A DNA stretch of 50,841 nt, taken from assembly GCA_017421045.1 (NCBI GenBank), contig JAFQMC010000008.1:1-50841 (forward strand), in the 5' to 3' direction. Of the stretch, positions 35,095-44,376 are shown piece after piece. Within the stretch, counting starts at the first letter, position 1. Every line of letters begins with the position of its first letter. A program made the translations under genes and the position numbers. Source of the DNA: Clostridia bacterium (GTDB taxonomy: Bacteria > Bacillota > Clostridia > Oscillospirales > Acutalibacteraceae). The notes under the pieces were generated by a model that saw nothing but the letters and a program-made list of their open reading frames with translations, ran no database searches and was not told where the DNA came from.

Positions 35095-36063
35095 TTACTG
35101 TTTTTCTGAGGATTCGTCAGTTATCTCCCGTGTCGGTGCTCCTCCGTGAACAGCTGGGTTCGGAGCTTCGTCGTAACCGTAGAAACCTCTGCCCTTGATA
35201 GCTGTGGCGGTGGTGATAATGACGAAAGCATCAGGGTCGATTTCGTGCACAAGAACATTTGCGCGGTGAACCTGCTGGGGTCTTACTGCGCAAAGAATCA
35301 CGCGTTTGTTATCTCTGCGGTATCCGCCCTCAGCATTGAGCAGGGTAACTCCCCTGTCTATTTTACTGAGAATGGCGTCTGTCACCTCGTCGTATTTCGA
35401 AGTGACGACAAAGAGAAGTTTGCCGTTGTTACGGGAGAAGCCGTAGAGGATAACATCAATGACTTTACTATTCACAAAAATGCATATTATTGCATAAAGT
35501 GCGTTCTCTATATTTCCATATACAAAGGCAGAAATGGTAATGACGGCAAAGTCTATCAGAAGAATAAAATTAGCCTGAGATATGTGAGGTGACTTCTCGT
35601 GCATAATCCTTGAGACAATATCGGTACCTCCCGTGGAGCCTCCGCGATAAAACACAAGAGCCAGTCCCGCACCGCACAGAAGTCCGCCGAATATGGCAAC
35701 GAGCATTGGATCTCCCGTGTAATAATTGATGATATCGCGGGCAATGAGCAGGTCGATAAAGTCAATCATAATCGAGGATAAGACCGAGCAGAGAAGGGAC
35801 TTTCCAAGATATCTCCACCCGAGTGCAAAGGCACCCCACAAAAACACGGGGATGTTGAGAACAAGGGTCAGAGTACCAATGGGCAAAAAGGCGAAAACGT
35901 AATTGAGCATGGTGCTGATACCGATGATTCCGCCGGGTGCGATGTTGTTGGGAGCTGTGAAAAGAGCTATGGACATAGCGTAGAGAATACAGCCGATAAA
36001 TATGATTAAATAGTCCATAAAGACCATTTTGTCAGGCTTGTTGAGAACAATTTTATTTTTCAT
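35095..36063 (-). CDS. YitT family membrane protein
   Basis: 322 residues. Five to six hydrophobic helices lie within about 15-205 (DYLIIFIGCILYAMSIALF; APGGIIGISTMLNYVF; GLLCGAGLALVFYRGGSTGGTDIVS, the conserved YitT loop). A cytoplasmic DUF2179-like domain follows at about 215-295 (GKLLFVVTSKYDEVTDAIL, DRGVTLLNAEGGYRRDNKRVILCAV, VHEIDPDAFVIITTATAIKGRGF). Function of the family is unknown; a transporter role is often assumed. AAAGGTG precedes ATG. It lies 22 bases after the mrnC stop, in the obg-mrnC-yitT unit. Confidence 0.92.
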   Translation of the reverse strand: MKNKIVLNKPDKMVFMDYLIIFIGCILYAMSIALFTAPNNIAPGGIIGISTMLNYVFAFLPIGTLTLVLNIPVFLWGAFALGWRYLGKSLLCSVLSSIMIDFIDLLIARDIINYYTGDPMLVAIFGGLLCGAGLALVFYRGGSTGGTDIVSRIMHEKSPHISQANFILLIDFAVITISAFVYGNIENALYAIICIFVNSKVIDVILYGFSRNNGKLLFVVTSKYDEVTDAILSKIDRGVTLLNAEGGYRRDNKRVILCAVRPQQVHRANVLVHEIDPDAFVIITTATAIKGRGFYGYDEAPNPAVHGGAPTREITDESSEKQ

Positions 36064-36085
36064 AATTATTCACCTTTATGCATAT

Positions 36086-36487
36086 TTATTCATCTTTTTC
36101 TGCAATTATCAGCTGAAACAATTCTCGGACACGAGGGACATTACCACTGAGATAAAGATAGCCGAAAAGAGCCTCCAGACCGGTTGCTGTATGATAATCT
36201 CTGAGGGTACTGTTGCGCGGAACCGAACGAACCTGAACGTTTCTGCCTCTACGAAAAACCGCCTCTTCCTCTTCGGTAAGGTGGTTCAGGATTTTATTGA
36301 GAGCCTTTGTCTGAGCAGAGCAACAGACCATTGCAACCTTTGATTTATTCAGCTCCCCTACCCTGTTGTTGCCAAAGGTGAGAAGGTATTCTCTCACCAA
36401 GAGGTCATAGACACTGTCGCCTACAAACGCAAGAGTCAGAGACGAAAGCTCCTTGGGATTTAAATCAGATGATAATAGTTTATCCAT
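36086..36487 (-). CDS. mrnC: Mini-ribonuclease III
   Basis: 133 residues, an RNase III catalytic domain without a dsRNA-binding domain. The motif LAFVGDSVYDLLVREYLL carries the active-site Asp, and GLEALFGYLYLSG the second metal ligand Glu. Mini-III matures 23S rRNA ends in Firmicutes. 23 bases after obg. Confidence 0.95.
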   Translation of the reverse strand: MDKLLSSDLNPKELSSLTLAFVGDSVYDLLVREYLLTFGNNRVGELNKSKVAMVCCSAQTKALNKILNHLTEEEEAVFRRGRNVQVRSVPRNSTLRDYHTATGLEALFGYLYLSGNVPRVRELFQLIIAEKDE

Positions 36488-36510
36488 AAAAATACCTGCA
36501 TAATCAGAAA

Positions 36511-37809
<1,299 letters not shown>

Positions 37810-37829
37810 TCATATGTGAGTGTTGTATT

Positions 37830-38318
37830 CTATCTGATGATTCTGCCACATTTGGGACAGTTAGTGTTGGTTCGTGAAACCTTGGCTCCACACTCTGAAC
37901 AACGGCCACTGTCCGCATCGACAGACGTGTTTGTATGCTTCTTCTCTGCATATTCCTTGAGGATTTTATACTCATTGCTGACGTGGGTAAACTCGTCAAT
38001 CTCAGGCTTTTTTGCATCAGGGCTGTGAGACAAAATTGCACCGATAAATGCCACGACAACTAAAATCAGTATAACAAATATAGTTAACATAATAGACTGT
38101 GGATCCAGATCGGAGAAATAGTGGGAAAAAACCGTAGGAGCAACCACTATAACATACACAACTATCATTATGAGAAATATTGCTGAGCAGCCGAATTTGA
38201 GTGAAACAGTTCTGTCACCCAGTGAAGGCTTGCGGGAAGAGGGCGGTGTCTTTTTATTCTTATCACTAACATCTTTGTTGTCATTTTTATTATCGGGAGA
38301 AAAATCAGGATTAGTCAA
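37830..38318 (-). CDS. Two-TM membrane protein with C-terminal zinc ribbon
   Basis: About 162 residues from a TTG 8 bases after GGAGG; a GTG three codons earlier overlaps the ribosome site. The N-terminus is hydrophilic and Lys/Asp/Asn-rich. Two membrane helices follow (AIFLIMIVVYVIVVAPTVF and IMLTIFVILILVVVAFIGAIL), then a short helical segment and a zinc ribbon (CSECGAKVSRTNTNCPKCGR). Unnamed family. It sits between rpmA and obg, 47 bases ahead of obg. Confidence 0.8.
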   Translation of the reverse strand: MTNPDFSPDNKNDNKDVSDKNKKTPPSSRKPSLGDRTVSLKFGCSAIFLIMIVVYVIVVAPTVFSHYFSDLDPQSIMLTIFVILILVVVAFIGAILSHSPDAKKPEIDEFTHVSNEYKILKEYAEKKHTNTSVDADSGRCSECGAKVSRTNTNCPKCGRIIR

Positions 38319-38347
38319 AACACGCACCTCCTCGCACTGAATTTACT

Positions 38348-38381
38348 GTAAAAAACTAACGGGCGGATAAAATATCCGCCC
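38348..38381 (-). terminator. Terminator of rplU-prp-rpmA
   Basis: GGGCGGATA and TATCCGCCC form a perfect 9-pair stem with a 3-base loop. GTTAGTTTTTTAC follows on the minus strand, just after rpmA. Confidence 0.9.
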
Positions 38382-38395
38382 GAATGTATCGTGTA

Positions 38396-38680
38396 TTACT
38401 GCTCAACAGGATAAACGCTGGCGCGCTTTCTGTCTCTGCCCATACGCTCGAAGCGAAGAACGCCGTCTGTAAGAGCGAAGAGAGAATCGTCCTTACCCCT
38501 GCCAACGTTCATGCCGGGATGGATGTGAGTACCTCTCTGCTTAACGAGGATGTTGCCTGCGAGAACGAACTGACCGTCTGCACGCTTAACACCAAGACGC
38601 TTGGACTCGGAATCACGGCCGTTCTTGGTGGAACCCATTCCCTTTTTATGTGCGAATAACTGGATGTTGATTTTAAGCAT
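38396..38680 (-). CDS. rpmA: Ribosomal protein bL27 with Prp-cleaved N-terminus
   Basis: 94 residues from the ATG with GGAGG 9 bases upstream. The N-terminal [14 protein letters not shown] is the Firmicute extension that must be removed by Prp near LFA (residues 8-10), so that the mature Lys-rich tail can reach the peptidyl-transferase centre. The core [19 protein letters not shown] is canonical. The next gene upstream encodes Prp, 4 bases away. Confidence 0.97.
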   Translation of the reverse strand: MLKINIQLFAHKKGMGSTKNGRDSESKRLGVKRADGQFVLAGNILVKQRGTHIHPGMNVGRGKDDSLFALTDGVLRFERMGRDRKRASVYPVEQ

Positions 38681-38684
38681 TACC

Positions 38685-39002
38685 TTACACCTCCGAATAA
38701 ATAACTGAAATGTTGCTTTTGTACTGCTCTGAAAGCTCGCAGACGTGAATCTCAAAACCTCTGAGAATATCCTGAGCTATCTGAGCATCCTTTGCGGAAA
38801 GCTTCATCATCATAAACCCGTCAGAAACAGATATGTCTGCATCTATGCCGAGGACATCTGTCACGGTGTTTGCAGTCATATAGGCTGCTGAGCTGACTGC
38901 AGCACAGACTATATCAGAGCCGGACTCTGAGTAACCACTGTGGCCGTTCATCTCAAAACCTGTGAGGGTGCTATGAGTAGTGATGAAGCGGATGTTGATC
39001 AT
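38685..39002 (-). CDS. prp: Ribosomal-processing cysteine protease Prp
   Basis: 105 residues of the YsxB family. The catalytic pair is visible: His21 in NGHSGY and Cys33 in DIVCAAVSS. It cleaves the bL27 N-terminal extension, matching the extended L27 encoded directly downstream. It starts 2 bases after rplU with no strong ribosome site, so it is likely translationally coupled. Confidence 0.95.
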   Translation of the reverse strand: MINIRFITTHSTLTGFEMNGHSGYSESGSDIVCAAVSSAAYMTANTVTDVLGIDADISVSDGFMMMKLSAKDAQIAQDILRGFEIHVCELSEQYKSNISVIYSEV

Positions 39003-39004
39003 AA

Positions 39005-39313
39005 TTACTGAGCGATGGACTTGATCTCAACCTTTGTGTAAGGCTGTCTGTGTCCGAGCTTTCTCTTCTCACCCTTCTTGGGCTTGTAGGTTGCAACGGT
39101 GATCTTCTTGCCCTTTGCGGTTTTGAGGATCTCACCTGTTACCTTTGCACCGTCAACATAAGGGGTGCCGACAACGAGACCGTTGTCATCTGCGATAGCA
39201 ACAACCTTGAACTCAACAGTTGAAGCTACTTCTGCGTCAAGCTTCTCAACATAGATAACGTCGCCGTTCTCTACCTTGTACTGCTTGCCGCCGGTTTCGA
39301 TTACTGCGTACAT
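39005..39313 (-). CDS. rplU: Ribosomal protein bL21
   Basis: 102 residues, [20 protein letters not shown] at the start and the C-terminal [15 protein letters not shown] motif. The start is placed at this ATG by homology; the longer upstream reading is the leader. The only purine-rich site (AAGGAATGG) is rather far (12 bases). First gene of rplU-prp-rpmA. Confidence 0.96.
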   Translation of the reverse strand: MYAVIETGGKQYKVENGDVIYVEKLDAEVASTVEFKVVAIADDNGLVVGTPYVDGAKVTGEILKTAKGKKITVATYKPKKGEKRKLGHRQPYTKVEIKSIAQ

Positions 39314-39390
39314 AGTTAGTACCATTCCTTTATTAAGACTCGCTATGGCTGGGCGTGACAAAGTCAACTTATGACCCACAATAAGCGGCT
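39314..39390 (-). promoter_or_regulatory. Candidate L21 leader
   Basis: About 75 bases of transcribed leader with short stems (ATAAGC/GCTTAT; GTGGG with CGCCC). Firmicute rplU genes often carry an L21 leader RNA. Match to the family not verified. Confidence 0.35.
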
Positions 39391-39395
39391 TATAC

Positions 39396-39424
39396 ACTAT
39401 ATCACAATAAAAGCACGTTGTCAA
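39396..39424 (-). promoter_or_regulatory. rplU operon promoter
   Basis: On the minus strand: TTGACA, 17-base spacer, TATAGT (preceded by TGA). Confidence 0.82.
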
Positions 39425-39498
39425 CAGTTTTTTGCTGATTTTTTAAGTATTTATCAGTGTTTGGTGAGAATTGCCCATTCGCTTTCAAAGGAGTGATA

Positions 39499-41157
39499 TC
39501 AGTCGATGTTATTCTGAAGCTTGCAGGCTTTGAGGGTGTTCTTCATAAGCATAGCAATAGTCATGGGACCTACACCGCCGGGCACGGGTGTGATGAAGGA
39601 TGCCTTGTCCTTGACTTTGTCAAAATCCACATCTCCGCAGAGCTTGCCGTCATCCATACGATGGATGCCCACATCAACAACCACTGCACCGGGCTTCACC
39701 ATATCTGCTGTGACAAACTTAGGCCTGCCTACTGCGGCAACAAGGATGTCTGCTTCCTTAGTGACTTTCTTGAGGTTCTTGGTTTTGGAGTGGCAAACAG
39801 TGACGGTGCCGTTATCGTGGAGAAGAAGCATTGCCATAGGCTTGCCTACGATGTTGCTTCTGCCGATTACTACGCAGTTTTTGCCCTCGATCTCGCAATC
39901 GTAGTGGTAGAGGATCTCCATGACACCTGCAGGTGTGCAGGGTAGGAAATCGTACTCTCCTATCATAATTTTGCCAACGTTGGAGGCGTGGAAAGCATCG
40001 ACATCTTTGTCGGCACGGATGGTCTCAATTACTTTCTTCTCGTCGAGACCCTTGGGCAGAGGAAGCTGTACAAGGATTCCGTTGAGATCTTTTCTGTCGT
40101 TTAGCTCTTTTACAAGAGAAAGCAGTTGCTCGTTTGTAGTATCGGCAGGCAGTGCATACTCCTCGGATACTATGCCGCAAGCCTCACAAGCTTTTTTCTT
40201 GTTATTTACATAGACTCTGGATGCAGGGTCGTCACCTACGATAACAACCGCAAGCTTTGCCTCTGTTCCCTTTTCCTTGAGCGCTGCAATTTCTTTTGCT
40301 ACGTCTTCTTTAACCTTTGCAGAAACGGCCTTGCCATCCAATAAAACTGCTCCCATAGTATCTCTCCTCTTTCTGAATACGATAAGTAAAATAACACCTG
40401 CAACCACAAGCGCAAAGGAAAGCACCTGTGAAACTCTGGGGGTGTATGAGCCGATGGAGAAAGGCATATACAGGCTGTCTGTACGCAAGCCCTCCACTAT
40501 CATTCTCTCTGCACCGTACCAGATAATATAAAGTATAAAAAGCTGACCGAAATAACGCTGGAACTTCTTGCTGAAAAAGTGCAGAAGCACAAAGCCTATA
40601 AGACACCACAGGGATTCGTAGAGAAAGCAGGGATGTACCGTGACGCCCCCTGTGGTATCGCTGAGCATTCCCCAAGGGAGAGATGTCTCAGTGCCGAAAG
40701 CCTCCTGATTCATAAAGTTGCCCCAACGACCGAGACCCTGACCTATCAAAAAGCCAAGAGCGGCTAAGTCAAGGAGTCCGGGGATATTAATTTTTTTAAC
40801 TTTCGCGGTTATACAGCCGCCGAGCAGGGCACCGATGAGTCCGCCGTAGATGGCAAGTCCTCCCTGATGTATGTACAGGATGCTGATAAGGTTATCCTTA
40901 TAGTCATCCCACGAAAAGATTACATAGTAAAGTCGGGCACCTACTATGGCACAGATGAATCCCACGATGATACAGTCAAACATCTTGTCGGTATCTACAT
41001 GGAAATACGATGCACGGTGCATAGCATATAGAAATGCCAGAATGAAGCCTGTGGCGATGATGACGGCATACCAGCGGATATCGTAGTTGCCTACCGTGAA
41101 CGCCACTTCGTTGATGGCAAATTCAAGCCCCAGTGCGGGAAATGAAACCTGATGCAT
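39499..41157 (-). CDS. lgt-folD: In-frame Lgt-FolD fusion (552 aa)
   Basis: One uninterrupted frame. Residues 1-267 are prolipoprotein diacylglyceryl transferase: seven membrane helices, the Lgt motif GRWGNFMNQEAFG, and GLIIG-type segments such as GGLAIYGGLIGALLGG. Residues 268-552 are a full FolD: MGAVLLDGKAVSAKV, QLPLPKGLDEKKV, GRSNIVGKPMAMLL and PVPGGVGPMTIAML. FolD is methylene-THF dehydrogenase/cyclohydrolase. At the junction (FRKRRDTMGAV) there is no stop. An internal AGGAG at 40364-40368, 7 bases before the ATG at 40354-40356, would allow separate FolD synthesis. The Lgt C-terminus is cytoplasmic, compatible with a tethered FolD. GGAGG precedes the lgt ATG. Third in the M16-M16 operon. 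Confidence 0.88.
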   Translation of the reverse strand: MHQVSFPALGLEFAINEVAFTVGNYDIRWYAVIIATGFILAFLYAMHRASYFHVDTDKMFDCIIVGFICAIVGARLYYVIFSWDDYKDNLISILYIHQGGLAIYGGLIGALLGGCITAKVKKINIPGLLDLAALGFLIGQGLGRWGNFMNQEAFGTETSLPWGMLSDTTGGVTVHPCFLYESLWCLIGFVLLHFFSKKFQRYFGQLFILYIIWYGAERMIVEGLRTDSLYMPFSIGSYTPRVSQVLSFALVVAGVILLIVFRKRRDTMGAVLLDGKAVSAKVKEDVAKEIAALKEKGTEAKLAVVIVGDDPASRVYVNNKKKACEACGIVSEEYALPADTTNEQLLSLVKELNDRKDLNGILVQLPLPKGLDEKKVIETIRADKDVDAFHASNVGKIMIGEYDFLPCTPAGVMEILYHYDCEIEGKNCVVIGRSNIVGKPMAMLLLHDNGTVTVCHSKTKNLKKVTKEADILVAAVGRPKFVTADMVKPGAVVVDVGIHRMDDGKLCGDVDFDKVKDKASFITPVPGGVGPMTIAMLMKNTLKACKLQNNID

Positions 41158-41158
41158 A

Positions 41159-42424
41159 TTAACCTCCTGTAATGACTGAGAGGGTGGTGTTATCTGCATC
41201 CAGTACCTCGCTGAGTCTGTTCATAATATCCTGAGTGGTCGCAGAAGCGATTGCGTCAAAATAATCAAAAACTTTTCTGCCGCTGAAATAAAAGTCCTCG
41301 GTGAGGTTAGCAGTTGTATCCACGGAATTGAGAGATGACAGTGCATCGCCGTAGGTGGCTCTGCGTGCATTCTCGAAATCCTCCTGAGATATGCCCTCTG
41401 CACGGAGTTTTTCTATATATTTCTTGACAATCTGCTCTACCTTTTTGGGATCTCGGGACTCACCGCCGAAGAGGATGCAGTTGTATCCGGGTCCTTCAAA
41501 CTGCTCATAGGAGAAGGTGGAATTAATGAGGCCCTCGTCCATAAGTTCACGATACATGGGGCTTACAGAGGATGCAAGCAAAAACAGCAGAATGTCGGTA
41601 TAGGCTATCTCTTTTTCGGTGAGACGCTTATCACCACTGCCCTTGAAACCAAGATTGAAAATAGGCATGGCAACGGGGAGCTTTTGCTCCACGTAGTGCT
41701 CACAGACCTCGTAGGGTTCTGAGGGGAAATGGCTCTCTACCCTGACATTTTCGCAGGGTTTGAGCTGTTTGTCGCAAATTTCCAGAACCTCATCCACAGT
41801 GACCTTACCGACTACGGTGAGCGCCATATTGTGGAGATTATAGTAGGAGTTGTAGCAGGTGTAGAGCTTGTCGGCGGTTATCTCTGCTATTGTTTCCACG
41901 GTGCCAGCAATATCAATACGGACAGGATGCTCCTTGTACATGGCACGGAGCATATTGAACATTACCCGCCAATCGGGAGAATCGTCGTACATCTTGATTT
42001 CCTGACCGATGATGCCCTGCTCTTTCTGAACAGTTTCCGGGGTGAAATAGGGGCTTGTGACAAAGCCCAGCAGAATTTCAAGACACCTGTGGAAATTCTT
42101 GGTGCAGGAAAAAAGATAGCAGGTTTTGTCGAAGCTGGTGTAAGCATTGGCGTTGGCGCCTGTGGACGCATAGAGGGTGAAAGCATCGCCTTCTTCGCTT
42201 TCAAAGAGCTTATGCTCCAGATAGTGAGCAATGCCGTCGGGCACACGTACCTCGTCATCACCTACCGTAAAATGATTATAGATACTGCCAAAGGGAGTGC
42301 CGAAGATTCCGTAGGTGGAGTTGTAACCCTCTTTTGGCCAGACAAAAATTTTGAGTCCCGAGGGGTGGTCAATCTCGTAATACTTCTCCGAAAGTAACTT
42401 TGAGGATATTTCTTTTATCTGCAT
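41159..42424 (-). CDS. M16 metallopeptidase, YmfH-like (active-type)
   Basis: 421 residues from the ATG with GGAGG 7 bases upstream. The inverted zinc motif HYLEH (67-71, in GIAHYLEHKLFE) and a downstream Glu (GIIGQEIKMYDD) make it a catalytic M16 family member. The two-lobed M16 fold fits the length. It is adjacent to a second M16-like gene lacking the motif; such pairs form heterodimers (YmfF/YmfH in Bacillus, cf. AlbE/AlbF). Substrate unknown. Confidence 0.92.
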   Translation of the reverse strand: MQIKEISSKLLSEKYYEIDHPSGLKIFVWPKEGYNSTYGIFGTPFGSIYNHFTVGDDEVRVPDGIAHYLEHKLFESEEGDAFTLYASTGANANAYTSFDKTCYLFSCTKNFHRCLEILLGFVTSPYFTPETVQKEQGIIGQEIKMYDDSPDWRVMFNMLRAMYKEHPVRIDIAGTVETIAEITADKLYTCYNSYYNLHNMALTVVGKVTVDEVLEICDKQLKPCENVRVESHFPSEPYEVCEHYVEQKLPVAMPIFNLGFKGSGDKRLTEKEIAYTDILLFLLASSVSPMYRELMDEGLINSTFSYEQFEGPGYNCILFGGESRDPKKVEQIVKKYIEKLRAEGISQEDFENARRATYGDALSSLNSVDTTANLTEDFYFSGRKVFDYFDAIASATTQDIMNRLSEVLDADNTTLSVITGG

Positions 42425-42426
42425 AA

Positions 42427-43701
42427 TCACACCTCCTCATTTCCTTTGAGAACATAGACTGTATCAAGGGTGAGCTTGTTTGCAACTGCAACAATCTGCT
42501 CCTTGGTGACAGAGTTGAAGTCCGCTATTGCCTCTTCGACAGAGAGGAGTCTGCCGTCGCCCAGCTGTGACAGATACCACTCCCCTATACCTGAGACGGT
42601 GTCGCAGATGCTGACAAAGTCGTTGGAAACACTGAGCTTGGCGAAATTGATTTCGTCGTCGGTGATGTCACCTTTTCGGATAGCATCAAGCTCTGCCATT
42701 ATAGCGTTCTTGGTTTTCTCGATATTTTCAGACTCGACACCGCTTTCAACGGTCATGATACCTTTGACGCGATGATACCTGCTGATGCAGTAATAGCAGA
42801 GGCTCTGCTTCTCGCGGACATTCTTGAAGAACTTGGAGTGAGCGCTTCCGCCGAGGATGGCACACATCAGGCGCATGGCGGTTACTTCCGTCTGAGGAGC
42901 TGCAACGCTTGTGCGATAACCAAGAAGAAGCTTTGCCTGGGAAACCTCCATTTTGTCCGAAAAATCACGGACGTTTTCGGGTGCAGAGACGGGAGTTGTG
43001 CCGAGAGGCAACAGCTCGCGCTGTACAGAAGAGAACTTTTCGGCAAATACGCCCTTCGCCATTTCGGGGGAGGAATCACCCACGTATATTATCTCAAAGG
43101 TTGCACCTGAGAGCATTGTTTTCCACGTATTGTAAAGCTCGCTTGAAGTGACGGCTTTGATACCGTCACGGCTTCCGTATCGACGGACACCGTATGGCTC
43201 GCCATCGCACATAAGCTCCAGAAGTCGGTTGTTGGCATAGACACGCTTGTCGTTTAGCTCGGCGTCCGCTGTGTCGATAAGCTGACGACGTTCCTGCTCA
43301 ACTTCCTCTGCATCAAAAGCATCATCACGGAGCAAAGGCTCAAAGAGAACACTGCACAGAAGCTTTGAAAGCTCCTCGGAGATGCTCTCTCCCGAAAGGG
43401 CATATCTGTCGTCGATACCTGACACGGAGAAGGTCAGCGCCAGTACCTCACCAAGTTTTCTGACACCTGCTTCCAATGCCGCGCCATAGAGAGAACTGAG
43501 CTTTTTGGAAAGGGTGGTGAAGTCGGGATACTGCGCACAGGAACGAGTGAGAACCTGAGACAGAAGCGCATATGCGGAGACTGTCTCTGCCTGCAACGGC
43601 AAAAGTGCTGTGGCGGATATGCGCATGGTTTTGAACCGGTTGTCGCTTACATAGGAGAACGTCACTCCCCGAGCGATTTCCGAACGGACAATAGGATTCA
43701 T
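42427..43701 (-). CDS. M16 peptidase-like protein, YmfF-type (non-catalytic)
   Basis: 424 residues. The N-terminal half (RFKTMRISATALLPLQAETVSAYALLSQVL) follows the M16 fold but has no HxxEH motif. The C-terminal half has the R/Y-containing segment (FKNVREKQSLCYYCISRYHR) typical of the substrate-binding subunit. It is presumably the partner of the adjacent catalytic subunit, with start and stop separated by 2 bases. GGGAGG precedes ATG. Confidence 0.9.
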   Translation of the reverse strand: MNPIVRSEIARGVTFSYVSDNRFKTMRISATALLPLQAETVSAYALLSQVLTRSCAQYPDFTTLSKKLSSLYGAALEAGVRKLGEVLALTFSVSGIDDRYALSGESISEELSKLLCSVLFEPLLRDDAFDAEEVEQERRQLIDTADAELNDKRVYANNRLLELMCDGEPYGVRRYGSRDGIKAVTSSELYNTWKTMLSGATFEIIYVGDSSPEMAKGVFAEKFSSVQRELLPLGTTPVSAPENVRDFSDKMEVSQAKLLLGYRTSVAAPQTEVTAMRLMCAILGGSAHSKFFKNVREKQSLCYYCISRYHRVKGIMTVESGVESENIEKTKNAIMAELDAIRKGDITDDEINFAKLSVSNDFVSICDTVSGIGEWYLSQLGDGRLLSVEEAIADFNSVTKEQIVAVANKLTLDTVYVLKGNEEV

Positions 43702-43771
43702 ATTATACCTCCCTGAGAAGTCATAAAGGCTACACTAAATCGAAATACATAAAATATGCAAATACATATTT

Positions 43772-43800
43772 ATTATACCAAGAAACTTCCTGCTCAGCAA
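43772..43800 (-). promoter_or_regulatory. Promoter of M16-M16-lgt/folD operon
   Basis: On the minus strand: TTGCTG, 17-base spacer, TATAAT, about 70 bases before the ATG. Confidence 0.68.
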
Positions 43801-43828
43801 TACAAAATAAGAAAATATAAAAAAAATC

Positions 43829-43857
43829 TTGACAATCGGATTTTGTTGAGATATAAT
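43829..43857 (+). promoter_or_regulatory. tRNA-Gly promoter
   Basis: TTGACA, 17-base spacer, TATAAT: consensus -35 and -10, about 60 bases before the mature tRNA. Confidence 0.88.
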
Positions 43858-43917
43858 AGTCAAGCAATCAAGGATACGGTACTGCGAACAGAGTTCGGTA
43901 GGCTGTATTGTGGATAT

Positions 43918-43993
43918 GCGGATGTAGCTCATCCGGTAGAGCGCCACCTTGCCAAGGTGGAGGTAGCGAGTTCGAGCCTCGTCATCCGCTCCA
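43918..43993 (+). tRNA. tRNA-Gly(GCC)
   Basis: Acceptor GCGGATG pairs with CATCCGC, the anticodon loop is CTTGCCAA with GCC, the T-arm is GTTCGAGCC, and CCA is encoded. It has its own promoter and terminator. Confidence 0.97.
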
Positions 43994-43995
43994 TT

Positions 43996-44028
43996 CCGTC
44001 GCAGACATAGTTTGCGACGGATTTTTTT
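43996..44028 (+). terminator. Terminator after tRNA-Gly
   Basis: CCGTCGCA and TGCGACGG form a perfect 8-pair stem with a 9-base loop, followed by ATTTTTTT. Confidence 0.92.
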
Positions 44029-44050
44029 ATGTTTGGAAAGGAGATTTACT

Positions 44051-44299
44051 ATGAAGTATACATATACAACCCACGGTGTCTGCTCCAGACAGATTCAGGT
44101 AGAGCTTGACGGAGACATCATCAAGGATGTGACATTCTTTGGAGGATGCCACGGCAATCTGCAGGGAATTTCGGCACTTGTGAAGGGAATGGATGCACAC
44201 GAGGCTATCGAAAGGCTGGAGGGCATCTGCTGTGGAAGCAAGGCTACATCCTGCCCCGACCAGCTGGCAAGGGCTTTGGAAGAAGCACTGGACATCTGA
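44051..44299 (+). CDS. TSCPD domain protein (TIGR03905-type, 82 aa)
   Basis: The start is the ATG 7 bases after AAGGAG (MKYTYTTHGVCSRQIQVEL). The domain signature FFGGCHGNLQGIS followed by GICCGSKATSCPDQLARAL is complete, with four cysteines. TSCPD domains also occur at the C-terminus of B12-dependent ribonucleotide reductases. The stand-alone protein has no established function. It may be read through from the tRNA-Gly terminator or use a promoter not obvious here. Confidence 0.93.
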   Translation: MKYTYTTHGVCSRQIQVELDGDIIKDVTFFGGCHGNLQGISALVKGMDAHEAIERLEGICCGSKATSCPDQLARALEEALDI

Positions 44300-44328
44300 A
44301 AACAGTCTCACGTAAGAATAAAAAATCA

Positions 44329-44361
44329 GGCGGTACAGCAATTAAGCTGTACCGCCGTTTT
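44329..44361. terminator. Bidirectional terminator
   Basis: GGCGGTACAGC and GCTGTACCGCC form a perfect 11-pair stem with a 6-base loop, followed by GTTTTATTT on plus and a T-run on minus. Shared by the TSCPD gene and apgM. Confidence 0.92.
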
Positions 44362-44376
44362 ATTTCTTGTATGGAA

